A program made the position numbers and the translations under genes. DNA of 64,000 nt from NCBI RefSeq assembly GCF_900236475.1, contig NZ_LT963352.1, forward strand, positions 3,472,001 to 3,536,000. The letters are read 5' to 3'. The notes under the pieces were generated by a model. The model was not told the DNA's origin, ran no database searches, and worked only from the letters and a program-made list of their open reading frames with translations. This stretch comes from Streptomyces chartreusis NRRL 3882. GTDB lineage: Bacteria; Actinomycetota; Actinomycetes; Streptomycetales; Streptomycetaceae. Positions 53,530 to 62,576 of the stretch are shown piece by piece. The stretch's first letter is position 1. The number at the start of each line of letters is the position of its first letter.

Positions 53530-54543
53530 ATGCCGGGCCCCTCCCCCTCCACCGACTGGTGGGCGCAGCGTGCGCCGTCCGCCGGCGCTGCCGTGCTGGC
53601 GACCGGCACCCTGTCGGTCGGTATCGATCTGGCGGGGTACGCCGTCCTCTCCCGTGTCGCCCTCGGCCTGGCCTGCGCCGCCTGGCTGGTGCTCGCCGCG
53701 GACTTCACCCTGCGGCTGCTGCCGGCCGGCACGAGAGGGCGGGCGTACGCGCGGGTGCCGGGCCTCGTGGACACCATGGCGACGGCCGCTCTCATCACCG
53801 TGGCGGCGACGGCCGTCCTGGGCGCGGGCTTCTCGGCGGCCGGCTCGCAGGCTACGGCCGCGGCCCTGCTGGTGCTTGCCGTGCTGCTCTGGCCCGTGCC
53901 GCTGGCCATCCCCGCGCAGGACGGGGAGCGGCGCAGACCGGGGACGGTGTTCGCGCGCTGCACGGCCACGCAGGGGCTCGCCGTGCTCGGCGCCACGCTC
54001 GCCGCTGCCGAGTCGGCGGCCTGGCTCGCCCACGCGGCGCTGGTGCTGTTCTGGCTGGGGCTCGTGCTGTACGTCCTCGCCCTGGCCCGTTTCGACGTGC
54101 GGCAGGTGGCCGAGGGGCGCGGCGACCACTGGCTCGCGGGCGGGGCGCTCGCCATCTCGGCGCTGGCCGGGGCACGGCTGATCAGCGCCGACAGCGCGCA
54201 CCTGTACCTGTGGAACGTCGACGACCGCGGCATCCTGCGCCATGTGACCGTCGTGCTGCTCGTGCTCACACTGGCCTGCTGCGCCGTCCTGCTCGCCGCC
54301 GAGCTCCTGCGGCCCCGGCCCCGCACCGACATCCGCCGCTGGGCGACCGTGTTCACCTGGGCCAAGACGGCGGCGGCGGCACTGGCCGTCGCCGCCGCCC
54401 TCGACGTCTCCTGGCTCGACGGCCTGGGAGAGGTACTGCTGTGGGTCGCGGTGGCCGCGTGGCTCGGGGGTACCGCCTGGACGGCCGCCTCGGCCCGGGC
54501 CCGCGTCGTGCCCGGCCGGGTCAGGTCCAGAGCACGGCGATGA
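53530..54543 (+). CDS. multi-pass membrane protein, TDT (TehA/C4-dicarboxylate) type
   Basis: 337 residues with about ten hydrophobic segments and no large soluble part. The opening PSAGAAVLATGTLSVGIDLAG and regular helix pairs fit the tellurite-resistance/dicarboxylate transporter (TDT) family, in which helices line a channel for anions such as malate. I recognise it by pattern, not by a diagnostic motif. Its 3' end overlaps the convergent small membrane protein gene by 23 bases. Confidence 0.6.
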   Translation: MPGPSPSTDWWAQRAPSAGAAVLATGTLSVGIDLAGYAVLSRVALGLACAAWLVLAADFTLRLLPAGTRGRAYARVPGLVDTMATAALITVAATAVLGAGFSAAGSQATAAALLVLAVLLWPVPLAIPAQDGERRRPGTVFARCTATQGLAVLGATLAAAESAAWLAHAALVLFWLGLVLYVLALARFDVRQVAEGRGDHWLAGGALAISALAGARLISADSAHLYLWNVDDRGILRHVTVVLLVLTLACCAVLLAAELLRPRPRTDIRRWATVFTWAKTAAAALAVAAALDVSWLDGLGEVLLWVAVAAWLGGTAWTAASARARVVPGRVRSRARR

Positions 54544-54874
54544 AGACGTTCGCGGTGGTCAGCGCCCCGACCAGGCCGAACAGGCCCTTGTCCACCTTCT
54601 CGTCGTCCCGTTTCACGTAGACGAGGCCGAGGATCACGATCAGCAGGGCCAGTTTGACGCCGATCTTGATGTTGTTCACGGACTGGTCGTCGGCCTGGTT
54701 GAGGCCGACCAGGATCACACCGGTGACCAGCATCGTCAGCGCGCCGTGCAGCATCGCGGGGGTGTAGCGGGCGGTGCCCTCGCCCATCGCCTTCATCTGG
54801 GTGAGGAAACCGCCCAGCAGGGATGCGATGCCGATGATGTGGAGGCCGACGAAGAGGTGGATGAGTACGTCCAT
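54521..54874 (-). CDS. small four-helix membrane protein
   Basis: 117 residues with four hydrophobic segments: LIHLFVGLHIIGIASLLGGFL, MLHGALTMLVTGVILVGL, IKIGVKLALLIVILGLVYV and LFGLVGALTTANVFIAVLW. Two histidines (H6 and H12 in the first helix) and one in the second (LHGAL) lie where heme-type ligands could be, as in DUF2269/CopD-like proteins, but this is weak. It is convergent with and overlaps the TDT-like gene. Function unknown. Confidence 0.75.
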   Translation of the reverse strand: MDVLIHLFVGLHIIGIASLLGGFLTQMKAMGEGTARYTPAMLHGALTMLVTGVILVGLNQADDQSVNNIKIGVKLALLIVILGLVYVKRDDEKVDKGLFGLVGALTTANVFIAVLWT

Positions 54875-55286
54875 GAGGCCGGAGCCTAATCAGGGGCTCC
54901 ACAGCCGCCCGACACCGGCCCTTCGGATGCACATATGCGCCCATAGCACCCGCCCGCCGCCTCGCGCCCATGATTCGGCGCATCGGTCATCACGCTGAGT
55001 TAATTCGACGGCGGCGAGATGGGATCACGGTCGCATACGGTCACCACCGGTCCTCTCGGGACACTTCCGCGCACCCGCCACCGGGCCGCCGCGGCGAGGT
55101 TTAGCGTCCTCCACCAGGTGCCCGGCTCCCCACCGCCGCCCGGGCCAGGGGCGGCAGTCGGACACCACCGCCGAAAAGGTCCGGCGGCGGTCCGCTTCCC
55201 CTGTGCGGGCCGCCGCCGGACGCGCAGGCCGCCCGTCCGCTCCCCCTGGCGGCCGTACGCACCCGTCGGCGGTCGCAGGAAAGGAC
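54875..55286. other. gene-free leader region of second NlpC/P60 gene
   Basis: About 410 bases. It carries a CCGCCG/CGGCGG hairpin (55168-55187) and GC-rich inverted pieces around 55135-55155. The ydaO sequence blocks are absent, so it is not a second c-di-AMP riboswitch of the known class. Confidence 0.5.
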
Positions 55287-56369
55287 GTGGCCCCCCAGGT
55301 GGCAGCGCACCGCAAGCCCCGCCAGCGCTCCGCGAGCGGCAACAAGGCCCGTACGGCCGCCACGATCGCCCTCGCGGGCGCGGCGACCGCGACGGGCCTC
55401 GACGGCACCGGACACGCCGAACCCGAGCTCACCCCCGGCCAGGTCAAGGCCAAGGTGGACGAGCTGTACCAGGAGGCGGAGGTCGCCACCGAGAAGTACA
55501 ACGGCGCGAAGGAGAAGGCCGAGGCGGCCGGAAAGCGGCTGAAAAACCTCCAGGACCAGGCGGCACGCAAGGAGGAACGGCTCAACTCCGCCCGTGAGGC
55601 ACTGGGTTCGGTCGCCGCCGCCCAGTACCGCGGGGGCGGCCTGGACCCCGCGCTCCAGCTCGTCCTGTCCGACGACCCCGACCGGTACCTCGACAACGCC
55701 GAGTTCGTCGAGCGGGCCGGCAACCGGCAGCGGGCCGATGTCTCGCGCGTACGCCGGCAGCTCCGGGAGATCGAGCAGCTGCGCGGGGCCGCCCACATCG
55801 AGCTGACCTCCCTGAGATCGCGGCAGACGGAGCTGAGACGGCACAAGAAGACGATCACCGGCAAGCTGGGCACCGCGCGTCAGCTGCTGTCCCGGCTGAC
55901 CGCGCAGGAACGTGCCCTCATCGGCGACACGAGGGGCACGGACCGTGCCTCACGCTCCTCCACGGGTGCGCGTGACAGCCTGACCGCCCCCGGAGCCGGC
56001 AGCAGCGCGCAGGCGCCCAACTCCCGCGCGGCCGCCGCCGTGTCCTACGCCTACCAGAAGCTCGGCAGCCCCTACGTCTGGGGCGCGACCGGCCCGAACG
56101 CCTTCGACTGCTCGGGCCTCATCCAGGCCGCGTACCGCTCCGCGGGCGTCTCCCTGCCCCGCACGACGTACTCCCAGATCGACGCGGGCCGCCGCGTCGC
56201 CCGCTCCGAACTGCTCCCCGGGGACCTGGTGTTCTTCTACGCCGGCATCAGTCACGTCGGCATCTATGTCGGCAACGGCCGGATGATCCACGCCCCGAAC
56301 CCCTCCGCCCCGGTCCGGGTCGCCCCGCTCGACGAGATGCCGTTCACGGGCGCCACCCGGGTGGTCTGA
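55287..56369 (+). CDS. secreted NlpC/P60 peptidoglycan hydrolase, second paralogue
   Basis: 360 residues with the same plan as the protein at 52283: short N-terminal signal-like segment (AATIALAGAATATGLDG), coiled coil (KAKVDELYQEAEVATEKYN ... about residues 45-215), then NlpC/P60 domain with Cys in NAFDCSGLIQAAY and His in AGISHVGIYVGNG. The matched segment LSRLTAQERALI parallels LSKLTAEEKARL of the first copy. The hydrophobic core of the signal is short. GTG 55287 has AGGAAAGGA just upstream. No c-di-AMP riboswitch precedes it. Confidence 0.9.
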   Translation: MAPQVAAHRKPRQRSASGNKARTAATIALAGAATATGLDGTGHAEPELTPGQVKAKVDELYQEAEVATEKYNGAKEKAEAAGKRLKNLQDQAARKEERLNSAREALGSVAAAQYRGGGLDPALQLVLSDDPDRYLDNAEFVERAGNRQRADVSRVRRQLREIEQLRGAAHIELTSLRSRQTELRRHKKTITGKLGTARQLLSRLTAQERALIGDTRGTDRASRSSTGARDSLTAPGAGSSAQAPNSRAAAAVSYAYQKLGSPYVWGATGPNAFDCSGLIQAAYRSAGVSLPRTTYSQIDAGRRVARSELLPGDLVFFYAGISHVGIYVGNGRMIHAPNPSAPVRVAPLDEMPFTGATRVV

Positions 56370-56385
56370 CCGGGGCGGTGCCGGG

Positions 56386-57129
56386 TCAGACCAACCGGCG
56401 AGCCGTCGCCCAGCGCGTCAGCTCGTGCCGGTTGGAGAGCTGGAGCTTGCGGAGGACCGCCGAGACATGCGACTCGACCGTCTTCACGGAGATGAACAGC
56501 TGCTTGGCGATCTCCTTGTACGCGTATCCCCGGGCGATGAGCCGCAGCACCTCGCGCTCGCGCTGGGTAAGACGGTCCAGGTCCTCGTCGACCGGCGGCG
56601 CGTCCGTGGAGGCGAAGGCGTCGAGGACGAACCCGGCCAGCCGCGGGGAGAAGACCGCGTCGCCCTCCTGGACACGGAAGATGGAGTCCACGAGGTCCGT
56701 GCCGGTGATCGTCTTGGTGACGTACCCGCGGGCACCGCCGCGGATCACGCCGATCACGTCCTCAGCGGCGTCCGACACGGAGAGCGCGAGGAAACGGACG
56801 GGCTGCTCGGCGTCGCCCATCAACGCGGCGCAGCGGCGGAGCACTTCGACACCGCCGCCACCGGGCAGGTGCACGTCGAGGAGGACCACCTCGGGCCGGG
56901 TCGCGGTGATGACCGTGACCGCCTGGTCGACGTCCGCGGCCTCGCCGACGACCTCGACACCGGTCTGCTCGGTCTGCCCGATCTCGGCCTGGACCCCCGT
57001 ACGGAACATGCGGTGGTCGTCGACGAGGACCACGCGCACACGGCGACCGCCGGTACCGCCGTCCGACTCCGCGGGCCCGGCCGCCTCCGCCGATCCCGCC
57101 GTACCGTTCGCCTCGGTCGGGTCGCTCAT
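56386..57129 (-). CDS. LuxR/NarL-type response regulator
   Basis: 247 residues. Receiver domain about 32-150 with acidic pair VDDHR and phospho-acceptor D85 (LLDVHLPGGGG); switch threonine/lysine in YVTKTITG. C-terminal LuxR helix-turn-helix (LTQREREVLRLIARGYAYKE, about residues 180-240). The ATG overlaps the kinase stop (ATGA), and the two form a two-component pair. It likely acts on the divergent PspC/LiaF-like gene and its own operon. Confidence 0.93.
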   Translation of the reverse strand: MSDPTEANGTAGSAEAAGPAESDGGTGGRRVRVVLVDDHRMFRTGVQAEIGQTEQTGVEVVGEAADVDQAVTVITATRPEVVLLDVHLPGGGGVEVLRRCAALMGDAEQPVRFLALSVSDAAEDVIGVIRGGARGYVTKTITGTDLVDSIFRVQEGDAVFSPRLAGFVLDAFASTDAPPVDEDLDRLTQREREVLRLIARGYAYKEIAKQLFISVKTVESHVSAVLRKLQLSNRHELTRWATARRLV

Positions 57130-58418
57130 GACGTCTTCTCCGCCCTCTCCATCTCCAGCTCGACCTCCGTGCCGCCGTCCGGCACCGCGCGCAGCCGCGC
57201 CGTACCGCCGTTGCGCTCCATGCGGCCGATGATCGATTCTCTGACACCCATCCGGTCGGCGGGTATCGAGTCGAGGTCGAAGCCGGGGCCGCGGTCCCGG
57301 ACGGACACGAAGACCGTCTTCCCCTCGACCTCGGCGAAGACCTGTACGGCTCCGCCCTCGCCACCGTACTTGGCGGCGTTCACCATTGCTTCGCGCGCGG
57401 CCTGCATCTGTGCGCCGATTCTCTCGTCGAGCGGGCAGTCGCCGACGACCACGACCTCGATGGGCACGCCGTGCTTGTCCTCCACCTCGGCCGCGTTGCG
57501 CCGCACGGCGTCGGCGAGGGTGGTGGGTTCGTCGGCCTCGTCCTTGCCGGTGCCCTCGGGCTTGTACAGCCAGGTGCGCAGGTCACGCTCCTGGGCCCGG
57601 GCGAGGCGGCGCACCTCGTTCGCGTTCTCCGCGTTGCGCTGGATCAGGGTGAGGGTGTGCAGCACCGAGTCGTGCACATGCGCGGCGACCTCCGCGCGCT
57701 CCTGGGCACGGATGCGCATCAGGCGCTCCTCGGAGAGGTCCTGCGTCATGCGCACGAGATACGGCCCGGCCAGAAGCGTTATCCCGACGAGGACCGCGAG
57801 TGCCGCCTGAAGGACGGAGCCGAGGTGGGCGGCGGAGCCCTGCATGACGAAGATGCCGGAGACGCCGGCCGTCACCAGCAGCACACCGCCCACCGAGCGC
57901 AGCAGCGTGACCGTGCGCCGGCGGCGGCCGACCTCGGCCCAGCGGGCCCGGCGGGCGTTGTCCGCCTGCCGCCAGACCAGGGCGACGCCCGCGCCGACGA
58001 GCACCGCCGGCCAGAGATACGCCCTGGCCCCGCCGCTGAGGTTCACATTGCCCACGAACACCAGGGCCACGACGACCATGAGGAGCAGGGCCACTATCTG
58101 GCCCTTGTCGGGCCTGCGGGCGACGAGTCTGCGGCGGCCGTCGGGCGAGGTCTCCGAGGCGACGAGCGACGGCGGCTTCTGCGCCTCGACTCCGCCGACG
58201 CCGAGCGGGACGAAGAACCAGAACGCGGCGTACAGCAGCGCACCGAGGCCGTCGGCCATGAACAGGCCGACGAAGACGAGCCGCACCCAGATCACGGGCA
58301 GCCCGAGATGCCCGGCGAGCCCCCGCGCCACCCCGCCCAGCCAGCGTCCGTCACTGCTGCGGTAGAGCTTGCGCGGCGGCCGCGGTCCGGCGACTGGCGC
58401 TGCTGCGGCTTCCGACAT
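57126..58418 (-). CDS. PspC-domain sensor histidine kinase (HisKA_3 type)
   Basis: 430 residues. An N-terminal PspC domain (about 15-75, RSSDGRWLGGVARGLAGHLG) contributes membrane segments, several more spans follow, and the phosphorylated His is in AAHVHDSVLHTL near residue 245. The HATPase_c domain ends the protein ([24 protein letters not shown]). It resembles envelope-stress sensors of the LiaS/VraS line. ATG 58418 gives the usual N terminus; a start 12 codons earlier is possible, as neither has a good ribosome site. Divergent from the PspC membrane protein. Confidence 0.9.
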   Translation of the reverse strand: MSEAAAAPVAGPRPPRKLYRSSDGRWLGGVARGLAGHLGLPVIWVRLVFVGLFMADGLGALLYAAFWFFVPLGVGGVEAQKPPSLVASETSPDGRRRLVARRPDKGQIVALLLMVVVALVFVGNVNLSGGARAYLWPAVLVGAGVALVWRQADNARRARWAEVGRRRRTVTLLRSVGGVLLVTAGVSGIFVMQGSAAHLGSVLQAALAVLVGITLLAGPYLVRMTQDLSEERLMRIRAQERAEVAAHVHDSVLHTLTLIQRNAENANEVRRLARAQERDLRTWLYKPEGTGKDEADEPTTLADAVRRNAAEVEDKHGVPIEVVVVGDCPLDERIGAQMQAAREAMVNAAKYGGEGGAVQVFAEVEGKTVFVSVRDRGPGFDLDSIPADRMGVRESIIGRMERNGGTARLRAVPDGGTEVELEMERAEKTS

Positions 58419-58452
58419 GCCATTGATGGTCACACGCCCGGACGGCCGGAGC

Positions 58453-58542
58453 ATCAGGGTCGACCCCGGAGACTCCCCTGATCTCCGAACCCCGGCCTTC
58501 GAACGCTTCCCGCGCCGTCCCTCAGGGCCGATATCAGGGTCG
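58453..58542. promoter_or_regulatory. three ATCAGGG(TCG) elements in the divergent kinase/PspC region
   Basis: ATCAGGGTCG lies at 58453-58462 and again at 58533-58542; the reverse complement core CCCTGAT lies at 58476-58482. They flank the promoters of the sensor kinase and PspC genes and could be response-regulator sites. Confidence 0.4.
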
Positions 58543-58595
58543 GGCCAGGGTCATTCAGGCTGCCGCCGCGCCGCCGCGCCCGTCACCATGGACCC

Positions 58596-60047
58596 ATGAC
58601 CGATCACGAGCACGCCGCGACGGGTCCGGGACCCGGCTCCGGCCCGCGCCCCGCACCGGGCGCCGGGCCGCCGGATGCCGCGCCCCCGCCCGCGCCCGGG
58701 CACGCGGACGCGGGAGAACAGGGAGGAGGCACGCCCGGCGTGGCCGACCCGGCCGGGGAAGCCACCCCGCCCGGACCGCCGCACAGGTTCCGGCGCGACC
58801 GCCGCCACAAGGCCCTGGCCGGCGTCTGCGCCGGGCTCGGGCGGCAGTGCGACATGGACCCGGTCATCTTCCGGATCACCCTCGCGGTGCTCTCCGCCAC
58901 CGGCGGCATCGGCCTCCTCTTCTACGCGTTCGCCTGGCTCGTCGTCCCGTACGACGACGAGGACGAGAACGAGGTGCGCAAGCTGCTGACCGGCCGCGTC
59001 GACGGCCAGGCCCTGACGGCGGTGCTGTTCGCGCTGGTCGGCTGCGGAGTGTTCCTGACCATGCTGAACAACGGCGGGGTGCTGACCTTCGCCGTCGTCC
59101 TCTCCCTCCTCCTCGCGGGCTCCGGTTACTGGTCACGCCAGCGCGGCGCCCCCAGCCCCGACCCGCTGGCCGCCCAGGCGGCCGCCGACGCCCCGCCGGA
59201 ACCGCAGGCGCCGCCCGTGCCCGCCGCCTTCCCCTCCTGGTGGCGCGACCCCATCGTCAAGGACGGCACCCACATCGGCGGCACGGGTTACCTCTGGGGT
59301 CCGCGCGACTCCCGCGACCTGGACGTCGCGGCCGCCATCAACATCAGCCTCGGCGTCCAGCCCCGCGACCGCGAGGACACACCAGCGCCGCACACCCGGC
59401 CGCCCAAGCCGCACGGTCCTCGCTGGATCGGCGGCTGGGTCTTCCTGCTGGCGCTGCTCGCGGGCGCCCTGGGGACGAGCCTGACCTGGGACCGGCACCC
59501 GCTCGGCACGAGTCTCCAGACCGGCCTGGCCTGCGCGCTCGCCGTTCTGGGCCTGGGCATGGCGGTCAGCGCCTTCCTGGGGCGGACCGGTGCCGGCTCG
59601 ATCCTCCTGGCGATCATCACGGCCGGCCTGCTCGCCGGTTCGGCGGCGCTGCCCAAGGACATCGGCACGCAGTGGACCCGCACGACCTGGCAGCCCACCG
59701 CGGTGGCGGACGTACACCGGAAGTACGACCTGGGCACGGGCGTCGGCACCCTGGACCTGACCCGGGTGGACATAGGCCGGAACCAGACCGTCACGACCCG
59801 CGCCGACGTCGGCGTGGGCCGGGTGAAGGTGCTCGTGCCCGAGGACGTGACCGTGCGGTTGAGCGTCGACGTGGGGATCGGAGACCTCCAGCTGCCGGGT
59901 GACGACGAGAAAGACGTGGACGTGAAACCGGGACAGCACAAGGAGATGACCCTTTCCCCCGCCCAGGGCGTCAAGAAGTCGGGCACCATCGACCTGGATC
60001 TCCAGGTCGGCATGGGACAGGCGGAGGTGGCCCGTGCTGCGTCATGA
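58596..60047 (+). CDS. PspC/LiaF-like membrane protein
   Basis: 483 residues. A Pro/Gly-rich cytoplasmic start, then a PspC domain (RRHKALAGVCAGLGRQCDMDPVIFRI, about residues 70-128), two pairs of hydrophobic segments, and a C-terminal beta-rich domain like LiaF (TRADVGVGRVKVLVPEDVTV, VGIGDLQLPG). LiaF-type proteins hold down their cognate kinase until the envelope is damaged. It is divergent from the PspC-domain kinase and response regulator, and the three probably work as one module. Confidence 0.85.
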   Translation: MTDHEHAATGPGPGSGPRPAPGAGPPDAAPPPAPGHADAGEQGGGTPGVADPAGEATPPGPPHRFRRDRRHKALAGVCAGLGRQCDMDPVIFRITLAVLSATGGIGLLFYAFAWLVVPYDDEDENEVRKLLTGRVDGQALTAVLFALVGCGVFLTMLNNGGVLTFAVVLSLLLAGSGYWSRQRGAPSPDPLAAQAAADAPPEPQAPPVPAAFPSWWRDPIVKDGTHIGGTGYLWGPRDSRDLDVAAAINISLGVQPRDREDTPAPHTRPPKPHGPRWIGGWVFLLALLAGALGTSLTWDRHPLGTSLQTGLACALAVLGLGMAVSAFLGRTGAGSILLAIITAGLLAGSAALPKDIGTQWTRTTWQPTAVADVHRKYDLGTGVGTLDLTRVDIGRNQTVTTRADVGVGRVKVLVPEDVTVRLSVDVGIGDLQLPGDDEKDVDVKPGQHKEMTLSPAQGVKKSGTIDLDLQVGMGQAEVARAAS

Positions 60048-60273
60048 AGTCCAGCCCGGAAAGCTGGTCGCCGGCACCGTCTTCGCCCTGGCGGGCGTCC
60101 TCTACGCCGGTGACGCCGGCGGCGCCTGGGAGACCCCGTGGTTCGTGGCGGTACCGCTCGTCATGGGCGGGCTGTGCCTGGCCGGCGCGGTGGCGATCGT
60201 GACGGGCCGGATGCGTCGGCGCCGGGCGTCGGGCCGCACCACCGACGAGCCCGGCCCGGACATGGCCGCCTGA
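60034..60273 (+). CDS. small two-span membrane protein
   Basis: 79 residues with two hydrophobic segments (LVAGTVFALAGVLYAG, WFVAVPLVMGGLCLAGAVAIV) and a basic, then acidic tail. The GTG start overlaps the LiaF-like gene by 14 bases, and GGAGGT lies before it. It is translationally coupled to the PspC/LiaF-like protein and may belong to the same complex. Family not recognised. Confidence 0.75.
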   Translation: MLRHEVQPGKLVAGTVFALAGVLYAGDAGGAWETPWFVAVPLVMGGLCLAGAVAIVTGRMRRRRASGRTTDEPGPDMAA

Positions 60274-60319
60274 CGACCGCCACGCCCGCCGCTCAGCCCA
60301 GCCACGCAGCCCACGGGCA

Positions 60320-60850
60320 CTACCGGTAACCCGCCGTCCTCTGCCGTCGCCGGGACCGCAGGGCGGCGTCCACGGAGAGCAGGGGAGCGCCCGCGAGCAC
60401 GAGGGGGATCCAGGCCATGAGGTAGGCGAGGTCGTTGCCGTAGTAGTACGGGTCGGAGGCCCAGCTCACGGTCAGCCACAGGCTGAGGGAGATCAGCGCC
60501 CCGCCGAGTGCGGCCAGCCGGGCGAGGAGGCCGAGCAGGGTGCCGATGCCGACGGCCAACTCGCCGAAGGCGATGGCGTAGCCGAACCCGACAGGGCTCT
60601 TCAGAGAGAGGTCGACCAGGGCGGGGATGGCGGAGGAATCGCGGACGGCGCGCATCATGTCGCCGATCGAGCCGGCACCGGCGTCCTTCATGAAGGCGCT
60701 GTCGGTCATTTTGTCCAGGCCGGCGTAGATGAAGGTGACGCCGAGGAAGACCCGCAGGGGAAGGAGGGCGTAGCGGACGGCGGTGTCCCGCCAGTCTCCT
60801 CCGCTGCCGAAGTGGGGGGTGTGCGTGTCCGTTCTCATACTGTGAGTCAT
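60320..60850 (-). CDS. DoxX-family membrane protein
   Basis: 176 residues with four hydrophobic segments. ALLPLRVFLGVTFIYAGLDK, GFGYAIAFGELAVGIGTLLGL and the following helices match DoxX/DoxD membrane subunits, which take part in quinone-linked redox or membrane-stress complexes. ATG 60850 gives MTHSMRTD; 25 upstream codons of the frame are unlikely to be used. A stand-alone minus-strand gene. Confidence 0.85.
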   Translation of the reverse strand: MTHSMRTDTHTPHFGSGGDWRDTAVRYALLPLRVFLGVTFIYAGLDKMTDSAFMKDAGAGSIGDMMRAVRDSSAIPALVDLSLKSPVGFGYAIAFGELAVGIGTLLGLLARLAALGGALISLSLWLTVSWASDPYYYGNDLAYLMAWIPLVLAGAPLLSVDAALRSRRRQRTAGYR

Positions 60851-60956
60851 CGCTGCTAGCCGCCTCTCCCGCCGGTGCCGAGACCCCCTCAACGACCATA
60901 CGTACGACGAACCGACCCCGCTCAACCCTGTGCGGCGGCTTTTGTTACCGGGGCCG

Positions 60957-62462
60957 TCATTCCGTCACGTCGACCGCGTACCGGTTCGTCTCCACCCCCG
61001 CCGCCGTGACCACCTGCACCTCCACCCGCCCCGGCTCCACATCCGCGGGCACCGGCACGGTCAGCAGCGTGTCCGTCGGGTTGTCGAAACCCCCGGGCAC
61101 CGGCACCAACGGGACGTGCACATGCACCGCACCGACCCGGACGACCATCCGGGCCAGCCGGTCCGCCCCCTGCGCACCCGGCGGCACGAACCCGGCGCCC
61201 CGGATCTCGATGTCGTCGCCCGTGCGGATCGGCCCGTCCAGGTCGCCCGCCTCCCGCGACCGCACGACGGACAGGATGACCGGCCGGCCTCCCTCCGCGT
61301 ACTTGCCGGCCAGGTACGTCGCCGCCGACACCAGGACCACCGCCGCCAGCCCCCACGGCAGATCCGGCAACTGGTCCGGCCGCCGGGCCAGCCGTACGGC
61401 TGCGAAGACCAGGGCGACGGCGCTGACCACGACGTACTGGATGTCGGCGAAGGTGCCCCGGCCCGCGTCGTCGGTCAGCAGGTCGGCGGCCCGCGGCCGG
61501 TCGGCGGGTACCTTCTGGAGCCGCTGCCCCCGCACCCGCAGCCCGACCACCCGCCGTACGAGCACGGCGATCCCGCACACCACGGCGAGCACGGTCACGA
61601 CCCCCGCCCCGCGGGCGAGTTCCAGTCCGGACAGCAGCGCGTCCCGGTCCGCGTGCCGGGAGGCGCCCGCCAGCCGCCCGGCCAGCACGAGCACCGCGTA
61701 GGCCACGAAGAGCACCCACGCCCCGGCGACCGTACGGGAGGTGGACAGCCGGTTGTCCTCACCGATGACGGGCGCCAGCGCACCGCCCTTCGCCCGGTGG
61801 AACCACGACGCCGCCGTCAGCGCGCCGGCGACCACCAGCGCGGCGGCCAGCCCGGCCGTACGCGCCGAAGTCCAGCCGGCGCCGACCGCGGCGAGGGACT
61901 GGCCGAGCAGCAACAGCACGACGGCCGCCCACACCACACCCACCGTGCGGCGCCACAGGCCGGCCAGCCAGGCCTGACTCTCGGCCCGGCCGCGCTCGGC
62001 GACGAGTTCCGCGGACTGCGCCAGTTCCTCCGAGACCCACTGGCGGGAAGCCGAGGCGGAGTGGGCCACCGCGGCGGGCAGCCCCAGCCCGGCCGCGAAC
62101 TCGTCGCGCCTGCGCAGAAACGCGGCGACGGCCCGCCGATGCCCCTCACGTGCCCCGTGCGGACAGTCCCCACAGGCGCACCCCCCTCCGTGCACACCGC
62201 TGTGCGCACCACCGTGGCCACCGCCGTCCATACCTCCGGGCACACCGCCACGCCCACCCGCGTACCCGCCGGCATACGCCCCCGCGGCCCCACCGGTGTA
62301 CCGCCCCGCATACGCACCCCCGTCCGCATACGCACCCCCCTCCGCATACGCACCCGCGTCCGCACCGCCCTGTCCCGCCTCGCGCACCGTCACGCCCGAC
62401 GCCCGCCTTCCCGCGACCCAACCACCGTCGGTCTTCCGGACCCCGGAAACACCGCTGTACAA
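60957..62462 (-). CDS. membrane protein with Gly/Ala/Tyr repeat N terminus and outer beta domain
   Basis: 501 residues. The first 90 carry GAYAEGGAYADGGAYAG-type repeats and a small Cys/His patch (GGGCACGDCPHGAREGH, about residues 92-108) that could bind a metal. Five to seven hydrophobic segments follow between residues 160 and 400. The C-terminal 110 residues look like an IPT/TIG-type beta sandwich (DDIEIRGAGFVPPGAQG, VEVQVVTAAG). The TTG start is weak; a GTG at 62393 is an alternative. Function not recognised. Confidence 0.7.
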   Translation of the reverse strand: MYSGVSGVRKTDGGWVAGRRASGVTVREAGQGGADAGAYAEGGAYADGGAYAGRYTGGAAGAYAGGYAGGRGGVPGGMDGGGHGGAHSGVHGGGCACGDCPHGAREGHRRAVAAFLRRRDEFAAGLGLPAAVAHSASASRQWVSEELAQSAELVAERGRAESQAWLAGLWRRTVGVVWAAVVLLLLGQSLAAVGAGWTSARTAGLAAALVVAGALTAASWFHRAKGGALAPVIGEDNRLSTSRTVAGAWVLFVAYAVLVLAGRLAGASRHADRDALLSGLELARGAGVVTVLAVVCGIAVLVRRVVGLRVRGQRLQKVPADRPRAADLLTDDAGRGTFADIQYVVVSAVALVFAAVRLARRPDQLPDLPWGLAAVVLVSAATYLAGKYAEGGRPVILSVVRSREAGDLDGPIRTGDDIEIRGAGFVPPGAQGADRLARMVVRVGAVHVHVPLVPVPGGFDNPTDTLLTVPVPADVEPGRVEVQVVTAAGVETNRYAVDVTE

Positions 62463-62576
62463 CTCCCGTGCGACGACAGCGGATTATCCCTTCACCACCT
62501 GTCCCGCGTCCGCCCCGTCTGGTCAACACGGGTGAAGTTCGGCGCCCCGTGTTGACCCGGCTGCGAGAATTCCCTT

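Noticed and set aside
54875..55286. Possible second c-di-AMP riboswitch before the 55287 hydrolase
   Set aside because: The conserved GGGGACCCAA, GTGAATC and AACCCGACAGCTAA blocks are missing.
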